NCBI GenBank assembly: GCA_026713285.1
Contig: JAPOOT010000172.1
Span: 1-16,534, forward strand
Length of the DNA: 16,534 nt
Direction of reading: 5' to 3'
Source of the DNA: Gemmatimonadota bacterium
Lineage (GTDB): Bacteria > JAAXHH01
Notes under the pieces: model-generated
Databases searched by the model: none
Told to the model about the DNA's origin: nothing
The model's input: only the letters and a program-made list of their open reading frames with translations
In this document: piece by piece, positions 7,506-14,745 of the stretch
How positions within the stretch are numbered: position 1 is the stretch's first letter
Layout of the letters: each line of letters begins with the position of its first letter
Position numbers and translations under genes: made by a program

Positions 7506-9276
7506 TCCACTGGCCGCCATCGACTCCCGTTACGACATCCCTTGTGCCGGTCGGCCAGTCCACGATCACCGAATCCGCCCCGTCATGCGCGCCGAGCCCG
7601 AAGTGCGCCCTGAGATCATTGGCCGTCAGGTAGCTGTAAGCGCTGCGGATTTCCCGCGACTGGCGCACGGCGTCCGTGACCACGGTTACGCGCGCGCCGA
7701 TCCCGTCGCGATTGCTTTGGACGCCCTCTGTGGCAACGAGCAAACTGGCAGGTCCGCCGCTTCCACCGGGCCGCTCGCTTCCGTTGTTCCGCTCGTTCCC
7801 GCCGTTTCCGGCGCTTCGCCCGTTGCCGTCGTTCCGCAACAACAGCGGGACGTCGTTCACGGTGGTGACCAGGATATCGACGTCACCGTCGTTGTCCACG
7901 TCTCCGAAGGCCGCGCCGCGGTGCACGCGCTCCACCTGGAATGGCGCGCCGGCGCCGGCGCTGACGTCGGTGAAAACCCCGTTTCCTTCGTTCCGGAACA
8001 GCTGATTGGTCTGCGCGTAAGTCACCGTCGGATCGAACAGGGAGATATTGTCGATCACGTGGCCGTTCGCCGCGAAGATATCCAGCCAGCCATCGTGGTC
8101 GAAATCCTTGAAGGCCGTACCGAAACCCAGGGAAAGAAGCGTGGGATTGCCCACGCCCGCACCGAAGGTGGTTTCGGTAAACGTGCCGTTTCCGTTGTTC
8201 CGGTGCAACGAGTTGGGTTCCAGGGAGAAATTGGTCACGTAGATGTCCGGCGTCCCGTTCCGGTCGTAGTCTCCGAAATCCACCCCCATGCCCGCCCGGG
8301 CGACGCCGTCCTCGCCATAGGCCACGCCCGCCAGCAGCGCCATGTCCGTAAACGTGCCGTCGCCATTGTTCCGGTAAAGGAAATCCGGCGTCAGGTCGTT
8401 GGCTACGAATATATCCGTCCAGCCATCGCCGTCGTAGTCGCCCCCCACGACTCCGAGTCCTTTTCCGTCCGGATTGGCGATACCCGCCTCCGAGGATACA
8501 TCTGTAAAAGTCCCGTCGCCGTTGTTCCGGTAAAGCAGATCGGCCGCCCCATCATAGATATCGGGTCCGCAGTAGGACTGGATGCCGTCCCGGGTGCAAC
8601 GCTTGTTGGTTTCAAAGTCGAATTCGACGTATGCGCACACGTAGAGGTCCAGGTGCCCGTCCCGGTCGTAATCCAGGAACGCCGCGCTGGTCGAAAACAT
8701 GGGACTGCGGGGCAACGGCGGCATCGCCCGGCCGGTCACGTCCCGGAAAGTCCCGTCCCCCTCGTTGCGATAGAGGATGTTCTCTCCGTAGTTCGTGACG
8801 AACAGGTCGTCGTCGCCGTCGTTGTCGTAATCCGCGACGGCCATGCCCATCCCGTAACCGTCAGCATTTCCCACGCCGGCCTGATCGGTCACGTCCGTGA
8901 AGGATCCGTCTCCTTCGTTGCGATAGAGCGCGTTGGACAGGGGAGAGTCCGGAACGAATCCCGGGATGGCCGAGCCGTTGAGCAGGTAGATGTCGAGGTC
9001 GCCGTCTCCGTCGTAGTCGACGAATCCACCACCGGACGCCACCGTTTCAAGGAAGTAGTATTGGCCGGTCTTCCCGTTGGCATGGCGGAACGAGATTCCG
9101 GAGGAAGGCGCGATGTCTGTGAATAGTATTTCCGGGCGCGTCGCATCCGGAGGGCTATCGGGAAGGGCGCAGGAAAGGAAGAGAAACGGGAAAAGGAAGA
9201 GTACCGCAATCCGGGGATACGGGGACGCCGTAAACCGAAGGCACGAGGACGCCGCAACCCTGAGTAAAGCATGCAT
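7450..9276 (-). CDS. CRTAC1-like lipoprotein: FG-GAP/VCBS repeats plus ASPIC/UnbV domain
   Basis: A 608-residue exported protein. The N-terminus has an extended signal ending in the lipobox FLSC with Cys36, so it is probably lipid-anchored. It then carries seven calcium-binding-type D-x-D-x-D/N-G-x-x-D loops, at about residues 87, 149, 203, 281, 336, 391 and 459. Several are followed by LYRNNGDGTFTDV-like strands, the pattern of an integrin-alpha-like seven-bladed propeller. The family motif SYCGPDIYDG is present after the third loop. The C-terminal ASPIC/UnbV domain (about 522-595) includes NRDGIGARVTVV and NDLRAHFGLG. A Gly/Asn/Ser-rich linker (about 482-509) sits between propeller and UnbV domain. 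The start is ATG at 9276, preceded by GGGAGG (9289-9294); upstream ATG 9303 and TTG 9327 are less likely. It is the last gene of the minus-strand cluster and overlaps the flippase gene by 56 bp. The family's biochemical function is unsettled; adhesion or protein-protein contact is inferred. Confidence 0.92.
   Translation of the reverse strand: MHALLRVAASSCLRFTASPYPRIAVLFLFPFLFLSCALPDSPPDATRPEILFTDIAPSSGISFRHANGKTGQYYFLETVASGGGFVDYDGDGDLDIYLLNGSAIPGFVPDSPLSNALYRNEGDGSFTDVTDQAGVGNADGYGMGMAVADYDNDGDDDLFVTNYGENILYRNEGDGTFRDVTGRAMPPLPRSPMFSTSAAFLDYDRDGHLDLYVCAYVEFDFETNKRCTRDGIQSYCGPDIYDGAADLLYRNNGDGTFTDVSSEAGIANPDGKGLGVVGGDYDGDGWTDIFVANDLTPDFLYRNNGDGTFTDMALLAGVAYGEDGVARAGMGVDFGDYDRNGTPDIYVTNFSLEPNSLHRNNGNGTFTETTFGAGVGNPTLLSLGFGTAFKDFDHDGWLDIFAANGHVIDNISLFDPTVTYAQTNQLFRNEGNGVFTDVSAGAGAPFQVERVHRGAAFGDVDNDGDVDILVTTVNDVPLLLRNDGNGRSAGNGGNERNNGSERPGGSGGPASLLVATEGVQSNRDGIGARVTVVTDAVRQSREIRSAYSYLTANDLRAHFGLGAHDGADSVIVDWPTGTRDVVTGVDGGQWITIREGAGIVSRTPLRPR
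7750..7833 (-). repeat. Low-complexity Gly/Asn-rich linker coding segment in the CRTAC1-like gene
   Basis: The segment encodes about 28 residues made almost entirely of G, N, S, R and E, beginning NDGNGRSAGNGGNERNNG. At DNA level it is a degenerate pyrimidine-rich repeat on the plus strand, with variants of CCGTTGTTCCGCTCGTTCCC. Most family members have a short, ordered sequence with a conserved Trp/His at this junction. Confidence 0.65.
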
Positions 9277-9288
9277 GAGACTACCGTT

Positions 9289-9294
9289 CCTCCC
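9289..9294 (-). promoter_or_regulatory. Ribosome binding site deciding the CRTAC1-like start
   Basis: On the minus strand GGGAGG lies 12 nt before the ATG at 9276. It favours this start over the in-frame ATG at 9303 and TTG at 9327, which have no comparable purine run. The spacing is on the long side. Confidence 0.55.
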
Positions 9295-9323
9295 AGCGTC
9301 CATGCGACTGATCAGCGCCTGCG

Positions 9324-9851
9324 TCAACGGCGTCTTCTTATGAGTACCAGGGCCAAGCCCGCGAGGACCAATACGCCCAGGCTGACGCCGGCGACGAGAA
9401 AGCCCGATACCGGTTCCCTTATCAGTGGAACTTCGAAGGAGGTACGCACCTTCTGGTCTCCGCGCACGTTAAACTCGACTTCGACGTTGTGTATGCCCGG
9501 CACGCGCCGGGTCCACATGATCGGACGGTCTATGGCTTCGGCTTCGGCGCTGTGGTAGTACGTATATACATTGCCCTGCGGATCGACGATGCTCAGCCGA
9601 ACAACCCCGGCATAGTACTCGCCCGAGATCTTCCGCTGGACATAGACCACGAACCGTGCGTCGCCGCCAAGATCGTAGGCCTTAAAAGTCAGTGTATATC
9701 CGGCTTCCATATCGAGCGCGGTGTCGACAACGGCCTGTTCGGAATATGAATAGCCGACGAATGTGCCCCCGGCCACCTGCTCGTCCTCCGGAGCCCTTTC
9801 GCAGGCCAGGGCCGTGATAGCCAGAAGGAATCCTGTCAGGATGACGCGCAC
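9324..9851 (-). CDS. Small lipoprotein with beta-rich periplasmic domain and C-terminal membrane anchor (unknown function)
   Basis: 175 residues. A hydrophobic signal (MRVILTGFLLAITALAC) ends in a plausible lipobox with Cys17. About 125 residues of beta-strand-rich sequence follow, including GGDARFVVYVQRKISGEYY, VRLSIVDPQGNVYTYY and VPGIHNVEVEFNV. The end is a clear transmembrane helix (about 150-171) followed by RRRR. The strand pattern resembles small immunoglobulin-like periplasmic domains such as FixH or YtkA, but I cannot assign a family. If both ends are in the inner membrane, the domain is tethered twice and faces the periplasm, with the arginines in the cytoplasm. The GTG start at 9851 overlaps the TAG stop of the upstream propeller gene by one nucleotide, and GAGGAG lies 8 nt before it, inside that gene. 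The two are therefore very likely translationally coupled. The CRTAC1-like start follows 47 nt downstream. Confidence 0.85.
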   Translation of the reverse strand: MRVILTGFLLAITALACERAPEDEQVAGGTFVGYSYSEQAVVDTALDMEAGYTLTFKAYDLGGDARFVVYVQRKISGEYYAGVVRLSIVDPQGNVYTYYHSAEAEAIDRPIMWTRRVPGIHNVEVEFNVRGDQKVRTSFEVPLIREPVSGFLVAGVSLGVLVLAGLALVLIRRRR

Positions 9852-10978
9852 TAGTTGTACTCCTCAGGAAAAACAAAGTTGTACCTGACGACTCTGTCTT
9901 CGGCCAAATCAGCGAAATAGATACGGCCCTGCCGGTCCACGTGCATGGGGACTCCGCTCACGGCGAACTGCGCCGTCATTTCCCATTTGCCATCCGGAGT
10001 AAAAAAATCGTACCATCGATCCATTTTCGTCATTTTCAACTGGGGCATGCCCATGGTGTTCAACCCCACCTGTTCGAATTCCTGGTACTGTATGGTGTTC
10101 ATGATGCGTCCGTCGGGCAGTACGGCCAGGCCGCCGGACACGCCGACGGGAGGTGGATGCTGCGTGTTCGTCCACCGTCCCAGCGGCTTCATATCAAAGG
10201 TAGTGGTCCGGTAAAACTCCAGTTCCAGCCCGTTTACCCGGTCAAACTTACTAATCTTGTAGGGGTGTCTTGCGGAAACGACGACGTACCCGTCCTCCGT
10301 AGACTCCATGGCCGCGTCGGAATATGCAATGAACTCTGTCAGGGTTCCGGTACGCCGCATGGTCTCCATGGGATTGTAGAACTTCGCGATCGGATCGCCG
10401 TTCGGACTGAATTTGTAGATGAGATCATGCTGTGTAATGACGAAGACAAGCACGTTACCCTCGGTGTCTATTCGTATGCGGCGGGGCTTCGTAACCTGCG
10501 TTTGCCAGATGTCGGCGAAACTCAGGTCCGGATTGAATACCGTGACCCGGTCGAGTTCGCTGTCCAGTACGAATAGCCGCCCTTCGCTGTCCAGCACCAT
10601 ATCCACAGGCGATTTGAACTGCAGCGGTCCCACGCCCGACGACCCTACGGACGTCTGAAACGAACCGGCTTCATCGAACTTCAGTATGCGCTTCTGTTCC
10701 GAGTCGGCCACGTAAATGTTGCCGCTCCGATCCGTGGTGATCCCGAAAACCGACGAGAACGACCGGTCCTCGCCGCCTTCAATCACCAGGTCCTCTTCGA
10801 GCGTGACGTCTGCAGTCTGATCGGGTGAGTGCCGGATTGGCGCATCGCTAATGACCCTTGAGGCTCCCGCGACCACTTCCGTTCTGCCACGCCACATCCC
10901 GTCATCGTCCGCTTCCGCGCAACCCATCACAAGTGCCGCCGCCAGGAGCGGCAACACCCAGGACTTCACCCGCTTCAT
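9851..10978 (-). CDS. Six-bladed beta-propeller (NHL-like) lipoprotein
   Basis: 375 residues with a classic lipoprotein signal, MKRVKSWVLPLLAAALVMGC, with the acylated Cys at 20. After a linker rich in acidic residues, NHL-type propeller blades begin near residue 77: GITTDRSGNIYVADS, then DMVLDSEGRLFVLDS, RIRIDTEGNVLVF and so on, to a closing blade VDRQGRIYFADLAEDRVVRY. This is the layout of the 6-bladed beta-propeller lipoproteins common in Bacteroidota and related phyla. They act as binding or scaffold proteins; the ligand is unknown. The start is ATG 10978 with AAGGAG (10985-10990) 6 nt before it. An in-frame extension to 11230 lies inside the TPR gene and is rejected. The gene follows the TPR stop by 25 nt, and its TAG stop overlaps the GTG of the next gene, so it is part of one transcript. 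It may contact the cytochrome or the CRTAC1-like protein, but this is only positional inference. Confidence 0.9.
   Translation of the reverse strand: MKRVKSWVLPLLAAALVMGCAEADDDGMWRGRTEVVAGASRVISDAPIRHSPDQTADVTLEEDLVIEGGEDRSFSSVFGITTDRSGNIYVADSEQKRILKFDEAGSFQTSVGSSGVGPLQFKSPVDMVLDSEGRLFVLDSELDRVTVFNPDLSFADIWQTQVTKPRRIRIDTEGNVLVFVITQHDLIYKFSPNGDPIAKFYNPMETMRRTGTLTEFIAYSDAAMESTEDGYVVVSARHPYKISKFDRVNGLELEFYRTTTFDMKPLGRWTNTQHPPPVGVSGGLAVLPDGRIMNTIQYQEFEQVGLNTMGMPQLKMTKMDRWYDFFTPDGKWEMTAQFAVSGVPMHVDRQGRIYFADLAEDRVVRYNFVFPEEYN
9860..9865 (-). promoter_or_regulatory. Ribosome binding site for the GTG-started small lipoprotein gene
   Basis: GAGGAG on the minus strand, 8 nt before the GTG at 9851 and inside the last codons of the propeller gene. 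Together with the one-base TAG/GTG overlap it supports the GTG start and translational coupling. Confidence 0.75.
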
Positions 10979-10984
10979 CCGCTT

Positions 10985-10990
10985 CTCCTT
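10985..10990 (-). promoter_or_regulatory. Ribosome binding site for the propeller lipoprotein gene
   Basis: AAGGAG on the minus strand, 6 nt before ATG 10978, within the 25-nt gap after the TPR gene. It fixes the start despite a longer open frame upstream. Confidence 0.8.
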
Positions 10991-11003
10991 CCACTGTATT
11001 GGT

Positions 11004-12620
11004 TCATGATCCGTTCCTTTCCTGCCTGATCCGCTCCCAACGTTGCCGCAGTACCTCGTTATCAGGTTCGATACGGATTGCATTCCGCATCGCCTCATCG
11101 GCCCCGGCAAAGTCCCCTCCCGCGTTCCGCACGACCGCCAGCGTTTCGTAGGAGACGACCGTAGGAGCCATCTCGACCGCCCTGTCGGCCAGCTCCAGGG
11201 CACGGTCCAGGTTTTCGCCGTGTTCGGCAAAGAGCCAGGCCAGGTTCGTATAGGCCTCTACGTAGGTCGAATCCAGCAGGATCGATTGCTGGTAGGCGCC
11301 GCGGGCTTCTTCAAACTTGCCAAGTTGAACATAGGCGACGCCGAGGTTGTTATAGGCGTGAACGAAACGAGGCGCCAGTTCCGTGGCGATTCGGAATTCC
11401 CGCACGGCGTCCTCGTATCGGCCCAGTCGGGTCAGGGCCGTTGCCATGTTGTAATGTACCTCCGCTACCCGCGGATTCAGGCGTACCATGGCTTCCGCCT
11501 GCGACAACTCCTCTTTGAACGCGTTGAGCCGTTGGAACGCTTCAAGAAACGGCCCGGCGTCATCCCCCCTCCCCAGGGCGTTGAGCGCGTTACCCATCGA
11601 CAGGTAGGGCTCGGGATACTCCGGATAGCGTTCAATCGCCCCCGCAAAGGCGTCCAGCGCTTCTTCGTAGCGCCCGGCGGCCGCGAAAGCCGTGCCGGCA
11701 TGGTAATGCAGGGTGGGTGATTCCGAATCTATCGTCAAGGCCTGCTGGTACAGGGATATCGCCCGTTCGGTCTGTCCCGAACGCAGCGTAGACTGGGCAA
11801 GTCCCGCGATGGCCTCCACCGATGCTTCATCTACCTGCCTGGCGTTCTCATACGCCCGTACCGCATCGTCGACACGGCCTTCGCTCAGCGCGATCACACC
11901 GAGTTGGCAGTATGCCTCCGCCTTGCCGGAATCTACGCGCAGCACTTCGCGAAAAGCATCCCGCGCTTCCTGGAATTTCCGCTGATCCAACAGCACGCGT
12001 CCCAACGCATACCGGGCGTCGACGAATGCCGGATCGATGGATATGGCATTGGAGTAGGAAACGGCGGCCTCTCCCTGGGCGCCCATCTTCTCTTCCGTTG
12101 TCCCCCGGCCGTACTGGAACAGGCTGTTGTCGGGGTCCAGCGTCGTTGCCTTAACAAAGGATTTTATGGACTCCACCAGCATTCCGGATATCTGGTAGGC
12201 CCGGCCGAGGTTGTAGTAAGGTTCTGCGCGCTCGGGATCCATTTCCACAACTCGGCTGAATGCCTTGATCGCCTCGTCGTACCGTTCCTGCCGGGCGTAA
12301 ACCATACCCAGGTTGAAATGGGCGTCGACATCTCCGGGACGCAAACTGGTAACAACCTGGAATGCCGCTTCCGCCGTGGCCAGCTTGTCCAGGGCAACGG
12401 CCGCGAGACCCAGATTGAAGTAGTTGGCGGGTTCGCTCCTGTTCTGCTCGATCTGCTGCCGGAAATACATCACGTCTTCGAGCAGACGGCTCTCATCCTC
12501 GGGCGAAATTCGCCTGGACGACTCATCCTGACGGACGGTGGAAATGTACGTGAGGTATGGACCGGTGTCCGTAAGCAGAGGGGTATAAAGCAGAAAGGCT
12601 GCGAGAAGGATATTGCGCAT
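11004..12620 (-). CDS. Exported tetratricopeptide-repeat protein
   Basis: 538 residues. A short hydrophobic N-terminus (MRNILLAAFLLYTPLL) suggests export or a membrane anchor. From about residue 64 to 532 the chain is almost continuous TPR, about 12-13 units of 34 residues. Clear examples are ANYFNLGLAAVALDKLATAE, DAHFNLGMVYARQERYDEAI, EPYYNLGRAYQISGMLVESI and HAYNNLGVAYVQLGKFEEAR. One irregular helical segment interrupts the array around 345-385. TPR superhelices bind peptides or assemble complexes, and long arrays beside multihaem cytochromes often act as scaffolds. That role is inferred here. The ATG at 12620 has no obvious Shine-Dalgarno. It lies 99 nt after the cytochrome stop and 25 nt before the propeller gene. 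No enzymatic motif is present. Confidence 0.92.
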   Translation of the reverse strand: MRNILLAAFLLYTPLLTDTGPYLTYISTVRQDESSRRISPEDESRLLEDVMYFRQQIEQNRSEPANYFNLGLAAVALDKLATAEAAFQVVTSLRPGDVDAHFNLGMVYARQERYDEAIKAFSRVVEMDPERAEPYYNLGRAYQISGMLVESIKSFVKATTLDPDNSLFQYGRGTTEEKMGAQGEAAVSYSNAISIDPAFVDARYALGRVLLDQRKFQEARDAFREVLRVDSGKAEAYCQLGVIALSEGRVDDAVRAYENARQVDEASVEAIAGLAQSTLRSGQTERAISLYQQALTIDSESPTLHYHAGTAFAAAGRYEEALDAFAGAIERYPEYPEPYLSMGNALNALGRGDDAGPFLEAFQRLNAFKEELSQAEAMVRLNPRVAEVHYNMATALTRLGRYEDAVREFRIATELAPRFVHAYNNLGVAYVQLGKFEEARGAYQQSILLDSTYVEAYTNLAWLFAEHGENLDRALELADRAVEMAPTVVSYETLAVVRNAGGDFAGADEAMRNAIRIEPDNEVLRQRWERIRQERNGS

Positions 12621-12719
12621 ATGCTCGTGAGGTTACCGAATCAGGGCGGGAATCCCGGCATCTGAACTGGTTGTCCAGGTGCCGATGTACGTATCGACAA
12701 CTTGCACATGCCAAACCCG

Positions 12720-14627
12720 TCAATCGAAATAGGATCTGATACGATCGCGGAGGCTCAGTCCTTTCGAAGGAGTGGAAACTTCGAGTTGTCCAACTGGCCT
12801 TACCGTGGTGATGTCCGACGCCACGGTCATATCCTTCTGCGTCCACTTCTTGAGATCGGCCAACGGTTTGAATGCTCTTCTATAAATCAGATCCGTATGG
12901 ACATCCATGCGCTCGATGTCCGACGGTACTTCAAATGTATATACGGAACGATCTGCCTCCCGCGCCTTGATTCGCGTGTCCTCGACAATGCGGGTCGCCT
13001 GCCAGTCCATGACATGGGTGTTGCCGGCGTCATCACCGAAAACCAGGGCGAATCCCTTACCCGGGTAGCCCGCGTAATTTCCTTCGGCCAGGTCGCCTTC
13101 GCCGCCGTAGACCGGAACACGCTGGTCCCCCACGTAACGCAGGGTATCTCCATTCGCCAGAACGGGCGTAACGAGCAACAGCATATTCCTGATGGTGATA
13201 CCCGAAGGTATATGGTGCCCGGTATTGACGTTACGCACGTCAACGGTTACCGTCAACATTCCATTGGAAACAACGGCATTGATGGCCAGGGTAGCGGCGT
13301 TCGGCAGGAGCGTCTCTGTGGCCCCCGGAAACCCGTGGGTTTTTACGGTTGTCGGGTCCCGGTATCCGATGGGTGTCCAGAACTTCTCCGCGTCGCCGTT
13401 CACGAAAGAACCATAGGTGAAACCGTCGGCTTCCGGCTTCATATGGCAGTCCTGGCATTCTATGCCCATGGCGGAATAGGGACTTTCCTTCCATTCCTGG
13501 TACGTATCCATGAACGGAAGGCCGTGCTTGTTCTTATGCTGGTGGCAGGCGGAGCAGTAGTCGCTGCTCGTGTAGATCGGATTGTAGCTCGCCACCATGG
13601 GCGAGGTGTTGGATGAACCCGGCAATGGAGTGAAATTGATAACGTCGTCATAGGGTCCGTACACGAATATCGGCGGGAACTTCCCCTTGATGAGCCGGGC
13701 CTGCTTTTCCTCTTCCATGGCCACCAGGTTCAGCGTGATGGATCCATTTACCCCCGCGTGATCATTGACTTCCACGTTTTGAATCTTGTGGCAGAAATCG
13801 CAGTGAATTCCCGCGGCATCGACCGAGCCGGCAAGCCTTTCGTATTCCATGCGTTCGAGCGTCTTGTAGTCCTGGACGGTCGGATAAGCCAGCGAACGAT
13901 TGTAAACTACCTTCAAGTCGGTCTTACCTGGCGCGTCGACAGCGGCAGACGGCGCGTGGCAGTCGGCGCATTCTCCGGCTTCGTCAGGAAAATCCAGCCT
14001 GAATCCCGGTCCCACGTTTTCGTTCCCGTCCGCATCCGTACCATCGTATAGATTCAACGTCCACGGATTATCGACACCTTTCGCGTGTTGCGAAGTGCTC
14101 CATTGATCGTAGAGGTCTCTATGGCAGAGGTAGCAGGTCGGTTCGAAATGACAGAGGTTGCACCCCTCCTCGAAGCCCGTGTGGGATTGCGCGCGGAGTC
14201 TCTCCAGCTCTTCCGGCTCCTCGCGCAGATCGACCAGGGATTTGTGGGGGGTGATGAAATCGTATGAAGTGTCTATCTCTTCAGGTACTTTTTGTATAAT
14301 TATCGTCGTATATGATGTTTTTCGATCCACCATGACCCCGCCGTTCAACCAGCCTTCCTTACCGGCCGTTATGGCGTACTGCTGCACGGGTTCTTCGGGG
14401 ATGTTGAGGGTGAATCTGCCTTCTGAATCGGTCAGAACGAAATTCGGTTTACCGTGTTCTCGAACGCGGACACCCGGCACGGGATCCTTCCCATCGGTCA
14501 CTGTGCCGCTTACCTGTATGGCCATGGCGTCCAGGCCGGTCAACACACTCGCAGCCGCCATGCAACCGATTACAACAAACCTTAACGCGTACCAGTATGC
14601 GAATTCTCGTCTCACGTTCAATCCCAT
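12720..14627 (-). CDS. Hexahaem cytochrome c with N-terminal carboxypeptidase-regulatory-like domain
   Basis: 635 residues. A signal peptide (RREFAYWY then a hydrophobic core ending near GLDAMA) directs export to the periplasm. A beta-sandwich of the carboxypeptidase-regulatory-like type follows at about residues 38-113 (VSGTVTDGKDPVPGVRV...LTDSEGRFTLNIPE). Six CxxCH haem c sites come next: CNLCH 156-160, CYLCH 165-169, CADCH 220-224, CDFCH 276-280, CSACH 358-362 and CQDCH 391-395. The first two are separated by only four residues, so their haems must be close. Downstream, VNTGHHIPSG (about 467-476) is a motif frequent in multihaem cytochromes that can supply histidine ligands. It leads into a beta-rich C-terminal domain without haem sites. 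The arrangement resembles cytochrome c554-like multihaem electron carriers. The preferred start is ATG 14627, with GAGGA at 14633-14637; GTG 14648 is the alternative. No heme-lyase or maturation gene is in view. The electron donor and acceptor are unknown. Confidence 0.93.
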   Translation of the reverse strand: MGLNVRREFAYWYALRFVVIGCMAAASVLTGLDAMAIQVSGTVTDGKDPVPGVRVREHGKPNFVLTDSEGRFTLNIPEEPVQQYAITAGKEGWLNGGVMVDRKTSYTTIIIQKVPEEIDTSYDFITPHKSLVDLREEPEELERLRAQSHTGFEEGCNLCHFEPTCYLCHRDLYDQWSTSQHAKGVDNPWTLNLYDGTDADGNENVGPGFRLDFPDEAGECADCHAPSAAVDAPGKTDLKVVYNRSLAYPTVQDYKTLERMEYERLAGSVDAAGIHCDFCHKIQNVEVNDHAGVNGSITLNLVAMEEEKQARLIKGKFPPIFVYGPYDDVINFTPLPGSSNTSPMVASYNPIYTSSDYCSACHQHKNKHGLPFMDTYQEWKESPYSAMGIECQDCHMKPEADGFTYGSFVNGDAEKFWTPIGYRDPTTVKTHGFPGATETLLPNAATLAINAVVSNGMLTVTVDVRNVNTGHHIPSGITIRNMLLLVTPVLANGDTLRYVGDQRVPVYGGEGDLAEGNYAGYPGKGFALVFGDDAGNTHVMDWQATRIVEDTRIKAREADRSVYTFEVPSDIERMDVHTDLIYRRAFKPLADLKKWTQKDMTVASDITTVRPVGQLEVSTPSKGLSLRDRIRSYFD

Positions 14628-14632
14628 CAGCG

Positions 14633-14637
14633 TCCTC
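14633..14637 (-). promoter_or_regulatory. Ribosome binding site deciding the cytochrome start
   Basis: GAGGA on the minus strand, 5 nt before ATG 14627. It favours this start over GTG 14648, seven codons upstream. Confidence 0.65.
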
Positions 14638-14655
14638 AATTCTTTCACTACATAA

Positions 14656-14689
14656 GAGAATCCCTCATCAAACGGACTGAGGGATTCTC
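14656..14689 (-). terminator. Strong 12-bp hairpin between porV-like and cytochrome genes (attenuator or terminator-like)
   Basis: The arms 14656-14667 (gagaatccctca) and 14678-14689 (tgagggattctc) are perfectly complementary over 12 bp, with a 10-nt loop. On the transcribed minus strand the stem is followed by TTATGTAG rather than a run of U, so it is not a textbook intrinsic terminator. It lies 56 nt after the porV-like stop and 18 nt upstream of the cytochrome Shine-Dalgarno. It could partly terminate transcription, protect the 3' end of the upstream mRNA, or stabilise the cytochrome leader. Confidence 0.7.
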
Positions 14690-14745
14690 CTTGTACTTCA
14701 AACTAACGATATTCTTACATCCATCCGTACGCTCTGGCCTTTTGT

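Noticed and set aside
7585..9126. 513-codon open frame on the plus strand, antisense to the CRTAC1-like gene
   Set aside because: Its repetitive valine-rich translation (VVPVK-type strings) is the reverse reading of the FG-GAP repeats. It has no independent start context or domain.
10979..11230. N-terminal extension of the propeller lipoprotein
   Set aside because: The extension lies within the TPR gene in another frame and would bury the lipoprotein signal. ATG 10978 has a good ribosome binding site.
12647..12657. Small palindrome cgggaatcccg between the cytochrome and TPR genes
   Set aside because: Five-base arms in GC-rich DNA are expected by chance, and there is no U-tract or repeat of the motif at other junctions.
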